NCBI GenBank assembly: GCA_964605705.1 | Contig: CAZSDW010000032.1 | Coordinates: 1 to 35,526 of the forward strand | Direction: 5' to 3' | Source: CAZSDW01 sp964605705 | GTDB taxonomy: Bacteria > Fidelibacterota > UBA2242 | Length of the DNA stretch: 35,526 nt | Shown here: piece after piece, positions 16,234 to 25,395 of the stretch | Layout: each line of letters begins with the position of its first letter | How positions within the stretch are numbered: the stretch's first letter is position 1 | Notes under the pieces: model-generated | The model's input: only the letters and a program-made list of their open reading frames with translations | Told to the model about the DNA's origin: nothing | Databases searched by the model: none | Made by a program: the position numbers and the translations under genes

Positions 16234-16692
16234 TTATAACTTTGATCCCCGTTTGTGAAACTCAGTCAGTTTCTGACTTAATTCCTGATCCGATAAAGCG
16301 AGAATTTTGGCAGCATAAACGACAGCGTTGATGACGCCGGCTTTGCCGATAGCCATCGTCGCCACCGGAATACCTTTCGGCATCTGAACAATCGATAAAA
16401 GGGCATCTATCCCGTTCAAAGATGAAGCGTCCAACGGCACGCCAATCACCGGCAACCGGGTAAGGGCTGCCACGACACCTGGCAGATGCGCCGCCATTCC
16501 GGCGCAAGCGATAATCACCCGCGTTCCGCTTTTCTCCAATTGGCTGATATAATCAACCAATGCCTCGTGCTGACGATGGGCTGACAGAACCTGAATATCG
16601 TGATCCAGGTTAAAAAAATCCAGGTAAATTCGGGCTGCTTCCAGTACCTCTAAATCCGAGGTGCTTCCCATAATAATAGCTATTTTCGACAT
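16234..16692 (-). CDS. purE: N5-carboxyaminoimidazole ribonucleotide mutase
   Basis: This 152-residue protein of de novo purine synthesis converts N5-CAIR to CAIR; class II members instead use AIR plus CO2. The phosphate-binding MGSTSDLEVL (8-17), the SAHRQHEALVDYI segment, CAGMAAHLPGVVAALT, the flexible VPLDASSLNGIDALLSIVQMP and the VATMAIGKAGVINAV segment are all family hallmarks. The order and length fit the short, octameric class I enzyme. No purK partner is in the window. It is packed 4 bp upstream of the reductase gene. Confidence 0.95.
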   Translation of the reverse strand: MSKIAIIMGSTSDLEVLEAARIYLDFFNLDHDIQVLSAHRQHEALVDYISQLEKSGTRVIIACAGMAAHLPGVVAALTRLPVIGVPLDASSLNGIDALLSIVQMPKGIPVATMAIGKAGVINAVVYAAKILALSDQELSQKLTEFHKRGSKL

Positions 16693-16777
16693 TTATTCAC
16701 TAACCTCGAATTAATTTACACGCATCCGCATCAATAGGCAATCTCTAATTCGATTTCCTAATCAAGCGGAATGCGGA

Positions 16778-17788
16778 TTATTGATCCTCTTCTACAGTCT
16801 GAAAAGTCCGGGTCATGATCTCAAGGTGCCGCAGGTAATTTGTGACTTTCTCCCCCGGTGCGTACACCATCATATCGATTACAAAGGTGCGATCACTCTG
16901 TTCATCATAAAAGGCATAGGTGACAAAGGGTCCGCCCTGGGCTTTTTCTTCATGATACCAAAGTCCGTACATTCGCAGAGCATCCCAGATACCCAGCTTC
17001 ATGAATTTATACCCGAGAAACCGTTTCTCGGTTTGAATCTGCTGATAAAGTGTCCCGATCTCCTGCCGTTTATCAAACAGTCCGTTGGCAGTCAGCCATT
17101 CGGTTTTGATCCCATCCGCCCAGGATACGGAAATCCAGCGATAGGGTAATGCCCGCCCCAGCCAGACAAAATTACGGTTGGGATACTCCTTGATAATCAT
17201 ATAATCGCTGGGCATACGCATTGTCCAATGGTATTTATGCCAGAGTTTCCGGGCGAGGTCTTTTTGCTCGTACTGATTAAACAGGTACTTGGACTGTCGT
17301 TCAATATACTTTTGATCATATTTTGAATAGAGCCAGCCCTGACGTTCGAGAATAAAATCCGCCAGTTTTTGCATATCATATCCCACAATCAGCGTCAGCA
17401 TCTGGATACTTTGCCAGGTATCGGGCAGCGCGAACATGGCTACAGTATCCTCTTTTATCGATTCCAGGCGTTCAGCACTCAGTAAACCCTTGACAAATTG
17501 GGTTGCAGTGTTATTAACATTCAAATCCGCGATGACAATGGTGTGGGGAAAATAGATATATTCGTTCAGTTCGTCTAAGGGACGCCAATCGGTCTGGAAA
17601 TAACGCTGAAATTCGGGCGTTCGAATTCCGTAGGAAAAGGTCGAATCAACTGCTGTCTGGACGACATCCCTGACTTCATCCGATGCCAGCACATAGATGA
17701 TATCCGCGGGACCTTTGGCGATCTTCTTCACTCCACAGGCTGTCAATGCTACTAAAATAAACAGCAAAATAACCGATATTTTTTTCAT
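16778..17788 (-). CDS. DUF4837-type lipoprotein
   Basis: This 336-residue protein has a lipoprotein signal peptide with an LTAC lipobox (Cys18), so it is membrane anchored after export. The body resembles the DUF4837 family known from Bacteroidota and relatives: ADIIYVLASDEVRDVV, an LNEYIYFPHTIVIADLNV segment, MRMPSDYMIIKEYPNRNFVWLGRALPYRWISV (separate pieces of the domain), and a C-terminal YDEQSDRTFVIDMMVYAPG. The reaction or binding role of this family is not known to me. Its nearest upstream neighbour is the repeat region and the DUF4249-like gene; purE follows 85 bp downstream. The lipoprotein call is strong. Confidence 0.8.
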   Translation of the reverse strand: MKKISVILLFILVALTACGVKKIAKGPADIIYVLASDEVRDVVQTAVDSTFSYGIRTPEFQRYFQTDWRPLDELNEYIYFPHTIVIADLNVNNTATQFVKGLLSAERLESIKEDTVAMFALPDTWQSIQMLTLIVGYDMQKLADFILERQGWLYSKYDQKYIERQSKYLFNQYEQKDLARKLWHKYHWTMRMPSDYMIIKEYPNRNFVWLGRALPYRWISVSWADGIKTEWLTANGLFDKRQEIGTLYQQIQTEKRFLGYKFMKLGIWDALRMYGLWYHEEKAQGGPFVTYAFYDEQSDRTFVIDMMVYAPGEKVTNYLRHLEIMTRTFQTVEEDQ

Positions 17789-17869
17789 TTTTATCTCCCG
17801 TTGTACTGCTCCCAGAATCCGCTGGAAATTATCGGGATTTCAGCGAAAAACCAAGCGTTACCTTTTCAT

Positions 17870-17928
17870 ACTAACCTTGCGAAGGTTTCCTCACTAACCT
17901 TGCGAAGGTTTCAAACCTTCGCAAGGTT
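17870..17928. repeat. Repeat module A, copy 1: nested CCTTGCGAAGG palindromes
   Basis: A 23-bp unit (ACTAACCTTGCGAAGGTTT plus CCTC) begins at 17870 and is followed at 17893 by a second copy of its first 19 bases. The second copy forms the left arm of a perfect 16-bp inverted repeat: 17896-17911 pairs with 17913-17928 around a single base. Each arm is itself a small palindrome (AACCTT/AAGGTT). A related hairpin at 21673-21705 has the same design with compensating base changes. It lies in the 257-bp gap between the DUF4837 and DUF4249-like genes. Confidence 0.85.
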
Positions 17929-17941
17929 GGAGCTTTCGATC

Positions 17942-17985
17942 GCACTTAACTCAATCCGCTATGCGGCTTAAGTCAATTGCGGCAT
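17942..17985. repeat. Repeat module B, copy 1 (44 bp hairpin element)
   Basis: This 44-base element begins GCACTTAACTCAATCC and ends GGCTTAAGTC...GCGGCAT. It matches 21624-21667 at 39 of 44 positions. On the minus strand it can fold into an 18-position stem with a three-base loop, using two G-U pairs and two mismatches. Next to it, at 17993-18020, GCGATTTG-like units resemble the GATTTGGG repeats near the right window end. Confidence 0.8.
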
Positions 17986-18045
17986 CGGGCAGGCGATTTG
18001 CGATTTGATTGTATTTGCGGGAGATTTACACGATAACGTTAGCCA

Positions 18046-18987
18046 TCAGGGAATGCATTTCAATATATATTTCTTCTGATTATTCAAATATGAAGACGGG
18101 TAGAAAAAGCCTAAAGCGCCATCGATATTCGATACTTCGCTGATTCTTTCAACCGGTACGGCGTTATCAACACTCCAAATTATCTGTTGAATTTCACGAT
18201 ACCTTCCATATTCTACTGAGAAATTTAAAATGAGCGAATCAATCGGATGATCAGATAGAAATTTCTGTGGAGACCTGGCAGCGGAATAGACCACCAGGTG
18301 ATTCTCAAACCGATCCATTTTTAGCCATAATCGATTACTATCGTCTCCGCTGATGGAATAACTTATGTATTGTCCGTAATCAGATATCGGATTTCTTATG
18401 AAGGAACCTTCCGACACCTGAAAATGAATCGTATCGCTGTAGGTCGCACTTACCTGTATAGGATAAATATTATTCCAATCGACTTCTCCCCACAATAATA
18501 CGCTGTCAGGTCGAACATAAAGCGTATCTTTATCCTCCAGTCCGTATATGTTGTTTGTGATAAATTGTGAAGTGGCTTCGTGTCCATCAGGCAATATCAC
18601 TTTCAGTTTACAGGTGTCACCGGGATGGATAAAGTCCAATACTGTCGGCGGTACCCAGCAGTACATGCCGGGTTTTCTCTCCGTGAATGTCAGTATTTCA
18701 CTATTTCGCTGGACAGTTACCGGGCAATTTTCGACTTTGAAGGAATAGTCCTTTTCCCGGTTAAATGCCCACTCCGGCAGATACCGCATCCGGTAAATAT
18801 TGATTCGATTCTCATAGGATTCCGGATTCTGTTCATATTCAAGTGTATCAACCCGAACACGACTGTCTAACTCACCGATTATATAATAATGCGTATCGAA
18901 CTTATCCGCACAGATAGTCGGTTGATCATCACAAAACCATCCAATCAGGCAGATGACACAAATCAAAAGAAACAGTCTAAAATTCAT
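18046..18987 (-). CDS. DUF4249-like exported partner of the TonB receptor
   Basis: This is a 313-residue protein with a hydrophobic export signal (FLLICVICLIGWF, then Cys19). The Cys context is not a canonical lipobox, so lipidation is uncertain. The body is rich in beta strands and has the DUF4249 layout: an early IIGELDSRVRVDTL strand, a middle CPVTVQRNSEILTFTE strand followed by a GMYCW turn, then HPGDTCKLKVILPDGHEATS. DUF4249 proteins in Bacteroidota are usually encoded beside TonB-dependent receptors, as here: the start overlaps the receptor's stop by 11 bases. It probably works at the outer membrane with that receptor. Family membership is judged by pattern and position, so the call is moderate. 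Confidence 0.55.
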   Translation of the reverse strand: MNFRLFLLICVICLIGWFCDDQPTICADKFDTHYYIIGELDSRVRVDTLEYEQNPESYENRINIYRMRYLPEWAFNREKDYSFKVENCPVTVQRNSEILTFTERKPGMYCWVPPTVLDFIHPGDTCKLKVILPDGHEATSQFITNNIYGLEDKDTLYVRPDSVLLWGEVDWNNIYPIQVSATYSDTIHFQVSEGSFIRNPISDYGQYISYSISGDDSNRLWLKMDRFENHLVVYSAARSPQKFLSDHPIDSLILNFSVEYGRYREIQQIIWSVDNAVPVERISEVSNIDGALGFFYPSSYLNNQKKYILKCIP

Positions 18988-21391
18988 AATTCACTCCGAT
19001 CACCGGGAACAAGGGAAATCCGTTGAATTGAATGACATCGAAGTTCTTCAGCCGCTGATAGTACGGACTATCCGAATCGAAGGGATCATATTCATACTGG
19101 ATGTCAATATCCTTATAGTAAACCACATTCTTCCGCCAGTAAACATTGATAATATCCAGCCGGTATTTCAGCAATCCGTGTCTCAGTTTCCGTCGTTTTT
19201 CAATGCCGATATCCAGGCGGTGAAATGCCGGGTAGCGAAAGGAATTCTTCGGCATTTCCAGTAAAAAACTGGGCAGATCGCTGGTGTCCCCGATGTAAGT
19301 GGGAATGTTCGTCAGGTTCGCCGGGCGACCGCTGCTGAAATTCCAGATAATATCGAAGGAATAGTTCTTTTTAGTCCGCAGCGTCAATTGACTGACAACC
19401 CGGTGCCGTATATCGTAGTTCGGGTAGAAACGTTCCGTGTCATCCTCCTTTTCGGTAATCGAATAGCAGTACAGAAAGCGCGCATGGATATTCTCTTTCA
19501 GGTCGAGATCGCCGGCAAAATCGAAGCCGTAGGATTCCGCCAGCCCGCTGATCGGGTTGGCGGATTCATCGATTATCATAAGATTGTTGTAACGCTTATG
19601 GTAAAAATTCAGGGAAAGGTCGGTAGCGTTTGGCAGGTCCAGGTAAAATCCGCCGAAGAGATGCCGGCAGACCGGCAATTCATCCGCTAACAGGTAGATG
19701 TTCGCCACGCTGTAAAATCCATACTCCTGGGATGATGACAGGGATTGCGCAAACCAGCCGATCCCCGATTTGAAACTCAGCCAGGGATATATCTTGTAAG
19801 TCAGGTTCAGGCGCGGATCGGGACTGATGGCGGCATAGGCGGAATAGAGCGTCGGTCTCAGTCCGAATCGCAGCGACAATTTATCCGTCGGTTCGTAGAG
19901 TGTTTCCAGGAACAGGTACGCGTTCAGGATGGATCGGGCATAATCCATGGTGTCCGGCGGATAGTCCATGAACATATTGATATAGGGATTGATCTTCTCG
20001 TAACTCAGCATTTCCCAGTAGTAATCCAGGTCCCGATGGGAAAATCCGGCGCCGACACTTCCGTTCCATTGTGTGGAAAAGTGATGTTCGTAGCAGAACG
20101 AACCGCCGATATCAATCAGGTTCGTATTGGCATTCGCCGGGACCGGGATGTAGTTGTACATTTCATTTTGCTGGTCCACGTCAACCAGCGTCAATTCGGA
20201 GGCAAGCGGATGCGGCAGGAAGCATTTGTGATACGCCAGGTTTTGCTCAATGGATGAGTAATACAGTTTGCCTTCCAGCAGTTGCCCCGCCGATAGTTTC
20301 TTCAGGTAGTGGAGACTCGCCAGCTGGTTCGCCCATTTCAGCTGATTCTGGTTCTTCATATAGAAGGTATTGGAATCGGCAAACGCGACCTGCGGATCGG
20401 GATGATTTTTATAAATGGAATTATAGAGTGTCGATTCGCTGTACTCGTGAAGATTATCCTCAGATATGAAAGCATTCAGCGTGATCAGGGTATTGGAATC
20501 CGGCAGGTATGACAGTTTTCCCTCGATGTCATAATAATGGTAGGGCAATTTAAAATGGAACAGCGAACCGTACAGGTCATAATAGCTGCGCCGGGCATTC
20601 AGACGCCAGCGGAGTTTTTTGAACAGCGGTCCTGCCAGCGACACGGAGGATTCGAACAGTCCCAGGTCGGCAATCCCGCTGAATCGCTTCGACCCGGCTT
20701 TGGTGACAATATCCAGTACTGCGCTCATGTGATCGCCGTGCTCCACTGAAAAACCGCCGGAATAGTACTTGATATAATCCACCGATGTGCTGCTGATCGA
20801 AGAAGACAGACCAAACAGGTGAAAAGGCTGGTACAGGGGCGCGCCATTCAGCAGGATCAGGTTCTGGTCCGGCGTCCCGCCCCGGATATAGAGCTGATTC
20901 GAAAACTCGCTGGTGGAATTGACGCCGCCCATGGTCTGAATCACCCGGAACACATCGGAACCGCCGATGGACGGCACAGTGGGGATGTCATTGAACCGGA
21001 TCAGCTTCAGGTCAGGTTCAATGGCTTGCTGTTTCCGCAGGCGGCTCTCTCCCACGATCTCCAGCGGACTAAATAAGATGATCTCCTTGCTGAGAATGAT
21101 CTCCTTCAGATCGATGGATTCCCGGGACGGCGCAATGCCGATTTCCGTTGTTTCAAACCCGATATAGGAGATGACGATCCAAATCGAATCATCATAGGTA
21201 TGCGTCAATGAGAAATGACCGTATTCGTCACTGATCGTTCCCAGGGATGTGCCCCGAATGACAATATTCGCATATGAGAGTGGTACCCTATCAACGGAGA
21301 CGATTTTACCGGAGATAGTTGTCGGGCTTTTCGCAAAGATACTCAGACAGGACAATACAACTATCAGAAATATTTCACTACATTTTTTCAT
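18977..21391 (-). CDS. TonB-dependent outer-membrane receptor
   Basis: This 804-residue receptor has a signal peptide (MKKCSEIFLIVVLSCLSIFA), a carboxypeptidase-regulatory-like domain (about 24-105: TISGKIVSVDRVPLSYANIV, then SDEYGHFSL), and a plug domain (about 115-230: GGSDVFRVIQTMGGVN, QLYIRGGTPDQNLILLNGAPLY, GGFSVEHGDHMSAVLDI). The remaining 570 residues are a 22-strand-type barrel ending in NYEF, whose terminal Phe is the outer-membrane insertion signal. Such receptors import large or scarce ligands using energy from TonB/ExbB/ExbD; the ligand is unknown. It is coupled to the DUF4249-like gene. Its coding sequence looks visibly more GC-rich than its neighbours, and repeat modules flank the pair, which hints at a mobile or swapped cassette. 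Confidence 0.92.
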   Translation of the reverse strand: MKKCSEIFLIVVLSCLSIFAKSPTTISGKIVSVDRVPLSYANIVIRGTSLGTISDEYGHFSLTHTYDDSIWIVISYIGFETTEIGIAPSRESIDLKEIILSKEIILFSPLEIVGESRLRKQQAIEPDLKLIRFNDIPTVPSIGGSDVFRVIQTMGGVNSTSEFSNQLYIRGGTPDQNLILLNGAPLYQPFHLFGLSSSISSTSVDYIKYYSGGFSVEHGDHMSAVLDIVTKAGSKRFSGIADLGLFESSVSLAGPLFKKLRWRLNARRSYYDLYGSLFHFKLPYHYYDIEGKLSYLPDSNTLITLNAFISEDNLHEYSESTLYNSIYKNHPDPQVAFADSNTFYMKNQNQLKWANQLASLHYLKKLSAGQLLEGKLYYSSIEQNLAYHKCFLPHPLASELTLVDVDQQNEMYNYIPVPANANTNLIDIGGSFCYEHHFSTQWNGSVGAGFSHRDLDYYWEMLSYEKINPYINMFMDYPPDTMDYARSILNAYLFLETLYEPTDKLSLRFGLRPTLYSAYAAISPDPRLNLTYKIYPWLSFKSGIGWFAQSLSSSQEYGFYSVANIYLLADELPVCRHLFGGFYLDLPNATDLSLNFYHKRYNNLMIIDESANPISGLAESYGFDFAGDLDLKENIHARFLYCYSITEKEDDTERFYPNYDIRHRVVSQLTLRTKKNYSFDIIWNFSSGRPANLTNIPTYIGDTSDLPSFLLEMPKNSFRYPAFHRLDIGIEKRRKLRHGLLKYRLDIINVYWRKNVVYYKDIDIQYEYDPFDSDSPYYQRLKNFDVIQFNGFPLFPVIGVNYEF

Positions 21392-21623
21392 GATATAAGA
21401 TCATAGTTTGATAATTTGTATTCCGGTTTGATTTTCGTTCGTCTGTTAATAACCAGACCCAACCGTTGATGATAATAAACGTAACGCTTACCTGAGATTT
21501 AAATAAATCATGAGAAAAAACAATTCAAAAGCACTCCCCAAAATGCCTAAAACATTGCCCTGATTGAAGTTATTTGATAGTAATGAACGCTACTGATAAT
21601 AGCAAGAATTTTTATTCAATTGA

Positions 21624-21667
21624 GCACTTAACTCAATCCTCCTTGAGGCTTAAGTCAAGTGCGGCAT
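21624..21667. repeat. Repeat module B, copy 2 (44 bp hairpin element)
   Basis: This is the same 44-base element as 17942-17985, in the same orientation. Differences fall in the loop and in paired positions. The inner stem reads CCTC/GAGG here and CCGC/GCGG in copy 1, so one base pair changed on both sides. A second change (G for T at position 36) turns a mismatch in copy 1 into a pair. Confidence 0.8.
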
Positions 21668-21672
21668 ATCCT

Positions 21673-21705
21673 ATCCTTCTGAAGGTTTGAAACCTTCAGA
21701 AGGAT
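21673..21705. repeat. Repeat module A, copy 2 (perfect 16-bp inverted repeat)
   Basis: The arm ATCCTTCTGAAGGTTT (21673-21688) pairs perfectly with 21690-21705 around one base. Compared with copy 1, three arm positions differ (2, 7 and 8), and each is matched by the complementary change in the opposite arm. The symmetry is therefore conserved although the sequence is not. Confidence 0.85.
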
Positions 21706-21769
21706 TAATGACTCTCTTAACAATATCCTCGAATAATAATCGGAAGACCATGAAGATCCAGGTAGCCTG

Positions 21770-23878
21770 TTACTCTCCCCCCTCCAGATCAACCAGTCTC
21801 TCCTTGATGGAAACATAAGCAATTTTGATCATCACTTTGTCGCCCAAGCGAAAGGAGCGTTCGTTTCGCCGACCTTTCAATGTGTGATTCTGTTCGTCGT
21901 AAATATAAAAATCATCATTCAAAGTCCGCACATGCACAAGTCCCTCCACCAGGTATTCGGAGATTTCCACGAAAAATCCAAATTCCAAAACACCGGTAAT
22001 AATTCCGGAGTACCAGTTGCCGACTTTATTTGCCAGGAAACGAATCTGTTTAATCTTAATATATTTCCGCTCAATCTCCATTGCCCTGATCTCGTTTTCA
22101 GTTGATAGTCCGGCAGTGAGCGGCAACGATTTCTGGTAAAAGGTTTTATCTTCCATGGTCACGGATTTCTGATAGTGTTTTATCAGGCGGTGCACCATCA
22201 GGTCGGGATAACGACGAATCGGCGAGGTAAAATGCGTATAATATCTGAATGCCAGCCCAAAATGTCCCTGGGCTTGCGTCGAGTACTGCGCTTTGGTCAT
22301 CGTCCGCAAAGCAATCTGTTCAACAAAATGCTTGAACGGCAGCGACTCAATCTCCAGTAGTATTTTCCGAATATCATTCGGAGTTATCGGATCGGGACGC
22401 TGATACTCCAGACCTAATCGGCTGAGAATATCGTAAAGTCCTTCAATCGATTCTTCCTTCGGCGTCGGATGAACCCGATAGATAAACGGCAGCTCATCTT
22501 TCTTGCGTTGCACAGCAACCCACTCCGCAACGGTCTTATTCGCCAGTAACATAAATTCCTCAATCAGTCGGTGACTATCCAGTCGCTCCGATGGTTTAAT
22601 CTCCATGGGAATGCCGTCTTCACCGATTTTGAAAATCGGTTCCGGAATATCAAAATCGATGCTTCCGGCTGCAAAACGCTTATCTCTCAGAATAATGCTC
22701 AATTCCAGCATTCTTTGCAAAGTCCCTGCATAATCACCGTTGCCGCGATCCAGAATTTGCTGAACTTCCTGGTAATTAAAACGCCGAACCGAGCGGATAA
22801 TGCTCGGCGCCAGTGTATAATTTTCAACATTTCCTTCTGCATTTATTATCATAATCGCAGACATCGTCAGCTTATCTTTGTCCGGTTCCAGGGAACAGAG
22901 TTCATTGGATATCCGCTCCGGCAGCATTGGCACAACCGTATTCCCCAGGTAAATGCTGGTACCCCGATTGCGGGCTTCCCGGTCAATTGCCGATCCGGTG
23001 CTTACAAAATACCCGACATCGGCAATGTGCACACCCAGTTTCCATTTACCATCCGCCAGTTTATTGATGGAAACCGCATCATCAAAATCCTTCGCCGTTA
23101 CCGGATCGATGGTAAAGATTTCCTGATTTCTGAGATCGAGTCGTTTCCGAATGACCACATCGGGAATTTCAGTGTGCAGATTTTCCAATTCCTTCTGCAC
23201 AACAATCGGGAACTCCGGTTCGATATGGTGCATTTTTAAAATAATCGGAATATCGTCATTGGGATCTTCGGGAATCCCCAGAATCTGCTTGATTTCCGCC
23301 CGGGGACTGGTCTGAACATTTTCCCACTGCAATTTTTGCAGTTCAACCATCTGTCCGGTTTTCATGCCATCAATTTCGTTTTCAATCCTGATCGATACCG
23401 GCGGAGCCGGCATCTCGGGAATGACAACCCACTCCTGATGATGCCGTTTCAGCGTCCCGAATAACGGCTTTTCCGTTCTTTCGATGATTCGGATAATCCT
23501 GCCTTCGGGATTTTTCCCGGTTTGTTTTGAGGATTTTTCCACCAGAACCTTATCGCCATGAAAAGCCGTGGAGGTATCATAACTGCCTACAAAAATATCC
23601 AATCCTTCTTCCACAGCGACAAAGGCAAATCCCCGGCTGGAAAAGGAAATCGTCCCGGTAATTTGACGGCTTTTATCGGGAATCCGGTAGCTGTTTTTCT
23701 GAGCACTTTCGATTTTCCCGGCGTCCGCCAGGTTTCGCAGTTGCCCTTTGAATTGCTGATAATGTTCACTGCTGATTCCAAGCGCTTTGGCAATTCGCCG
23801 CTGTTTAATGGCGGCACCGCGCTGTTGTTTCAAGAAAGTGATAATTTGTTCATCGATATTTTCTTTTGTTTTTCCCAT
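21770..23878 (-). CDS. rnr: Ribonuclease R
   Basis: This 702-residue 3'-to-5' exoribonuclease degrades structured RNA. An N-terminal winged-helix region (about 10-65) is followed by cold-shock domains (ITGTISFSSRGFAFVAVEEG and the KPLFGTLKRHHQEWVV segment). The RNB catalytic domain has metal ligands in IDPVTAKDFDDAVSI (D258, D264, D266, D267), HIADVGYFV, and the late HFTSPIRRYPDLMVHR. A C-terminal S1 domain (about 620-700: YSGIITGVLEFGFFVEI) binds RNA. Length is normal for RNase R. Its ATG at 23878 overlaps the stop of the Omp85-type gene as TAATG, so it is translated as the last gene of that outer-membrane operon. Confidence 0.96.
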   Translation of the reverse strand: MGKTKENIDEQIITFLKQQRGAAIKQRRIAKALGISSEHYQQFKGQLRNLADAGKIESAQKNSYRIPDKSRQITGTISFSSRGFAFVAVEEGLDIFVGSYDTSTAFHGDKVLVEKSSKQTGKNPEGRIIRIIERTEKPLFGTLKRHHQEWVVIPEMPAPPVSIRIENEIDGMKTGQMVELQKLQWENVQTSPRAEIKQILGIPEDPNDDIPIILKMHHIEPEFPIVVQKELENLHTEIPDVVIRKRLDLRNQEIFTIDPVTAKDFDDAVSINKLADGKWKLGVHIADVGYFVSTGSAIDREARNRGTSIYLGNTVVPMLPERISNELCSLEPDKDKLTMSAIMIINAEGNVENYTLAPSIIRSVRRFNYQEVQQILDRGNGDYAGTLQRMLELSIILRDKRFAAGSIDFDIPEPIFKIGEDGIPMEIKPSERLDSHRLIEEFMLLANKTVAEWVAVQRKKDELPFIYRVHPTPKEESIEGLYDILSRLGLEYQRPDPITPNDIRKILLEIESLPFKHFVEQIALRTMTKAQYSTQAQGHFGLAFRYYTHFTSPIRRYPDLMVHRLIKHYQKSVTMEDKTFYQKSLPLTAGLSTENEIRAMEIERKYIKIKQIRFLANKVGNWYSGIITGVLEFGFFVEISEYLVEGLVHVRTLNDDFYIYDEQNHTLKGRRNERSFRLGDKVMIKIAYVSIKERLVDLEGGE

Positions 23879-25395
23879 TAGAACCTGCTGATTAATCGTA
23901 TGTGTACTTTAGCCGTTGAGAAGGTATCGCCTTCCCCAAAACCGTAATCAAGACCAATGATTCCCATGCGGGAAGCCAGCCGAATCCCAAATCCATAACC
24001 GGATGGATATGCACTGACGGTCCTGTTGTCATCTTTTCGCCAATAGTAGCCCTGATCAAAAAAGATGAAGAAGCTGCTCAGATTTCCGATCAACCGACGA
24101 AGTTCCAGCGAACTCCAGACAATCCGGCTGCCTCTGAAAAAATCATTCGGATAGCCACGCAGTGTCCCGGCACCACCAAACCAGAATTGATCGGAATAAG
24201 CCGGATCTGTTCCGGATAGCCATTTGCCCCTGGCATTGAATTTTGCCGCCAGTACGAGTTGGCGCTTTAAGGGATAAAATGTATCCATACGGAAACTTAC
24301 GTTGGAACTGACAGCATTAGCAAGTGAATCCCGCTTCTGAACTCCCATTGAAAGACTCGAATTAACCAGATATCCACGCACAGGATTATAGAAATTGTCC
24401 CGGCGATCCACAGTGTAATTTAAACCAATTGCATCAGTCCTGGTATTTACAAGACCAAGCAGTACTCTCGCTCCTGGCGTCGGAATGGTCGATTCTCTGT
24501 TCAGGGATAGTTCAATACTCCCCAGTTTGACTGAATAATAACCGCTACCGATACTGATTTTCCGAATCACTACCAGAGTATCCCGTAAAACCTGTTCAAA
24601 ACTCAGTGAACCAAACAGATTGGTTTTCCAGATCCACGGCTCGGTATAATTCAAGCTGATCTGCTGGGAATACTGGTTTGTCTTGGACCAGTACAGCAAC
24701 ATCTGGCGACCGGTTCCTGACAGATTATGAAGCTTCAAATCCAGTTCACCAGTGAAATAGCCCTTGCTGTTATAAGTCTCCGGTACATACCCCGCCACAC
24801 CGGTAAACTCATTTTCCCGTAATTCGGTGACAGACAATAAAATCCCGGTCTTGCCTTTCCTGGTTTTGATAATCTCAGCCGGACTGCTCATCGTCAGGAA
24901 TGGAAACCGGCGTAGTGAACGCTTGATTTCCCGGTCGGTTTGTGGCGTATATTGCAATCCTGTAAAAGGATCAATGATTCGGTGCAAGACCGCCGGTCTG
25001 GTATTTTGGACACCCGTAAATAAAATCGTATCAATCCGGGTGGTCTCGCCCCAATTCAGGCGAAATACCGGATTTAAATTCATCAACCCGGAATAAATTT
25101 GAGGATGAACGGATTCCATCTGTAACGCAGGAAAGTAGTAACCCTGACTTGCCGGGATTTTCAGCAAACTCTGGCTCAATTCCTGGTAATTTTCTGAGCT
25201 TGCCGGTACTTCTGCAAATTCATCCGTAACCTGTTCGAATAGGTTTTCCGCGACAACATCAGAATGAACTTCAATATGCCCAAAAACCAGCGAATCGGGC
25301 ACAGAATTTACATTTTCCCCGAACAATATCCCCGGAATCCAGAATCCCACGATAAGCCAAAATATTCGGATCGATCTGTTGACTGAATTACCCAT
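23878..25395 (-). CDS. Omp85-superfamily outer-membrane protein (BamA/TamA-like barrel)
   Basis: This 505-residue protein has a signal peptide (about 1-27), a short periplasmic part with about one POTRA-like unit (residues 120-190: RIDTILFTGVQNTRPAVLHRI and FPFLTMSSPAEIIKTRKGKTGILLSVTE), and a 16-strand-type barrel from about 195. The loop-6 hallmark of Omp85 proteins is GAGTLRGYPNDFFRGSRI (LRGY at 412-415, where BamA has VRGF). It ends in Phe. It is shorter than BamA, which has five POTRA units, so it is closer to a TamA-like or accessory barrel that helps insert or export a partner. The gene upstream encodes a very large barrel-like protein with a TAATG junction, a natural candidate client. 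Confidence 0.85.
   Translation of the reverse strand: MGNSVNRSIRIFWLIVGFWIPGILFGENVNSVPDSLVFGHIEVHSDVVAENLFEQVTDEFAEVPASSENYQELSQSLLKIPASQGYYFPALQMESVHPQIYSGLMNLNPVFRLNWGETTRIDTILFTGVQNTRPAVLHRIIDPFTGLQYTPQTDREIKRSLRRFPFLTMSSPAEIIKTRKGKTGILLSVTELRENEFTGVAGYVPETYNSKGYFTGELDLKLHNLSGTGRQMLLYWSKTNQYSQQISLNYTEPWIWKTNLFGSLSFEQVLRDTLVVIRKISIGSGYYSVKLGSIELSLNRESTIPTPGARVLLGLVNTRTDAIGLNYTVDRRDNFYNPVRGYLVNSSLSMGVQKRDSLANAVSSNVSFRMDTFYPLKRQLVLAAKFNARGKWLSGTDPAYSDQFWFGGAGTLRGYPNDFFRGSRIVWSSLELRRLIGNLSSFFIFFDQGYYWRKDDNRTVSAYPSGYGFGIRLASRMGIIGLDYGFGEGDTFSTAKVHIRLISRF

Larger units (their letters stand above)
21392..21769. other. 378-bp intergenic region carrying repeat modules B and A
   Basis: This is the only gap above 300 bases. 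I see no convincing gene or RNA gene in it. The part next to the receptor (21392-21620) is plain AT-rich sequence that should hold the receptor's promoter. The part next to rnr holds repeat module B at 21624-21667 and module A at 21673-21705, described separately. Confidence 0.7.

Noticed and set aside
17870..17928. Short direct repeats as a possible CRISPR array
   Set aside because: Only two direct copies with a 4-base spacing are present, and the third copy is inverted; no cas genes are nearby.
19745..20257. A 170-codon plus-strand open frame inside the TonB receptor gene
   Set aside because: It is the antisense shadow of the receptor's GC-richer barrel region; no start signal or family pattern.
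22571..23239. A 222-codon plus-strand open frame inside rnr
   Set aside because: It is antisense to the conserved RNB domain, and the protein has no recognisable pattern.
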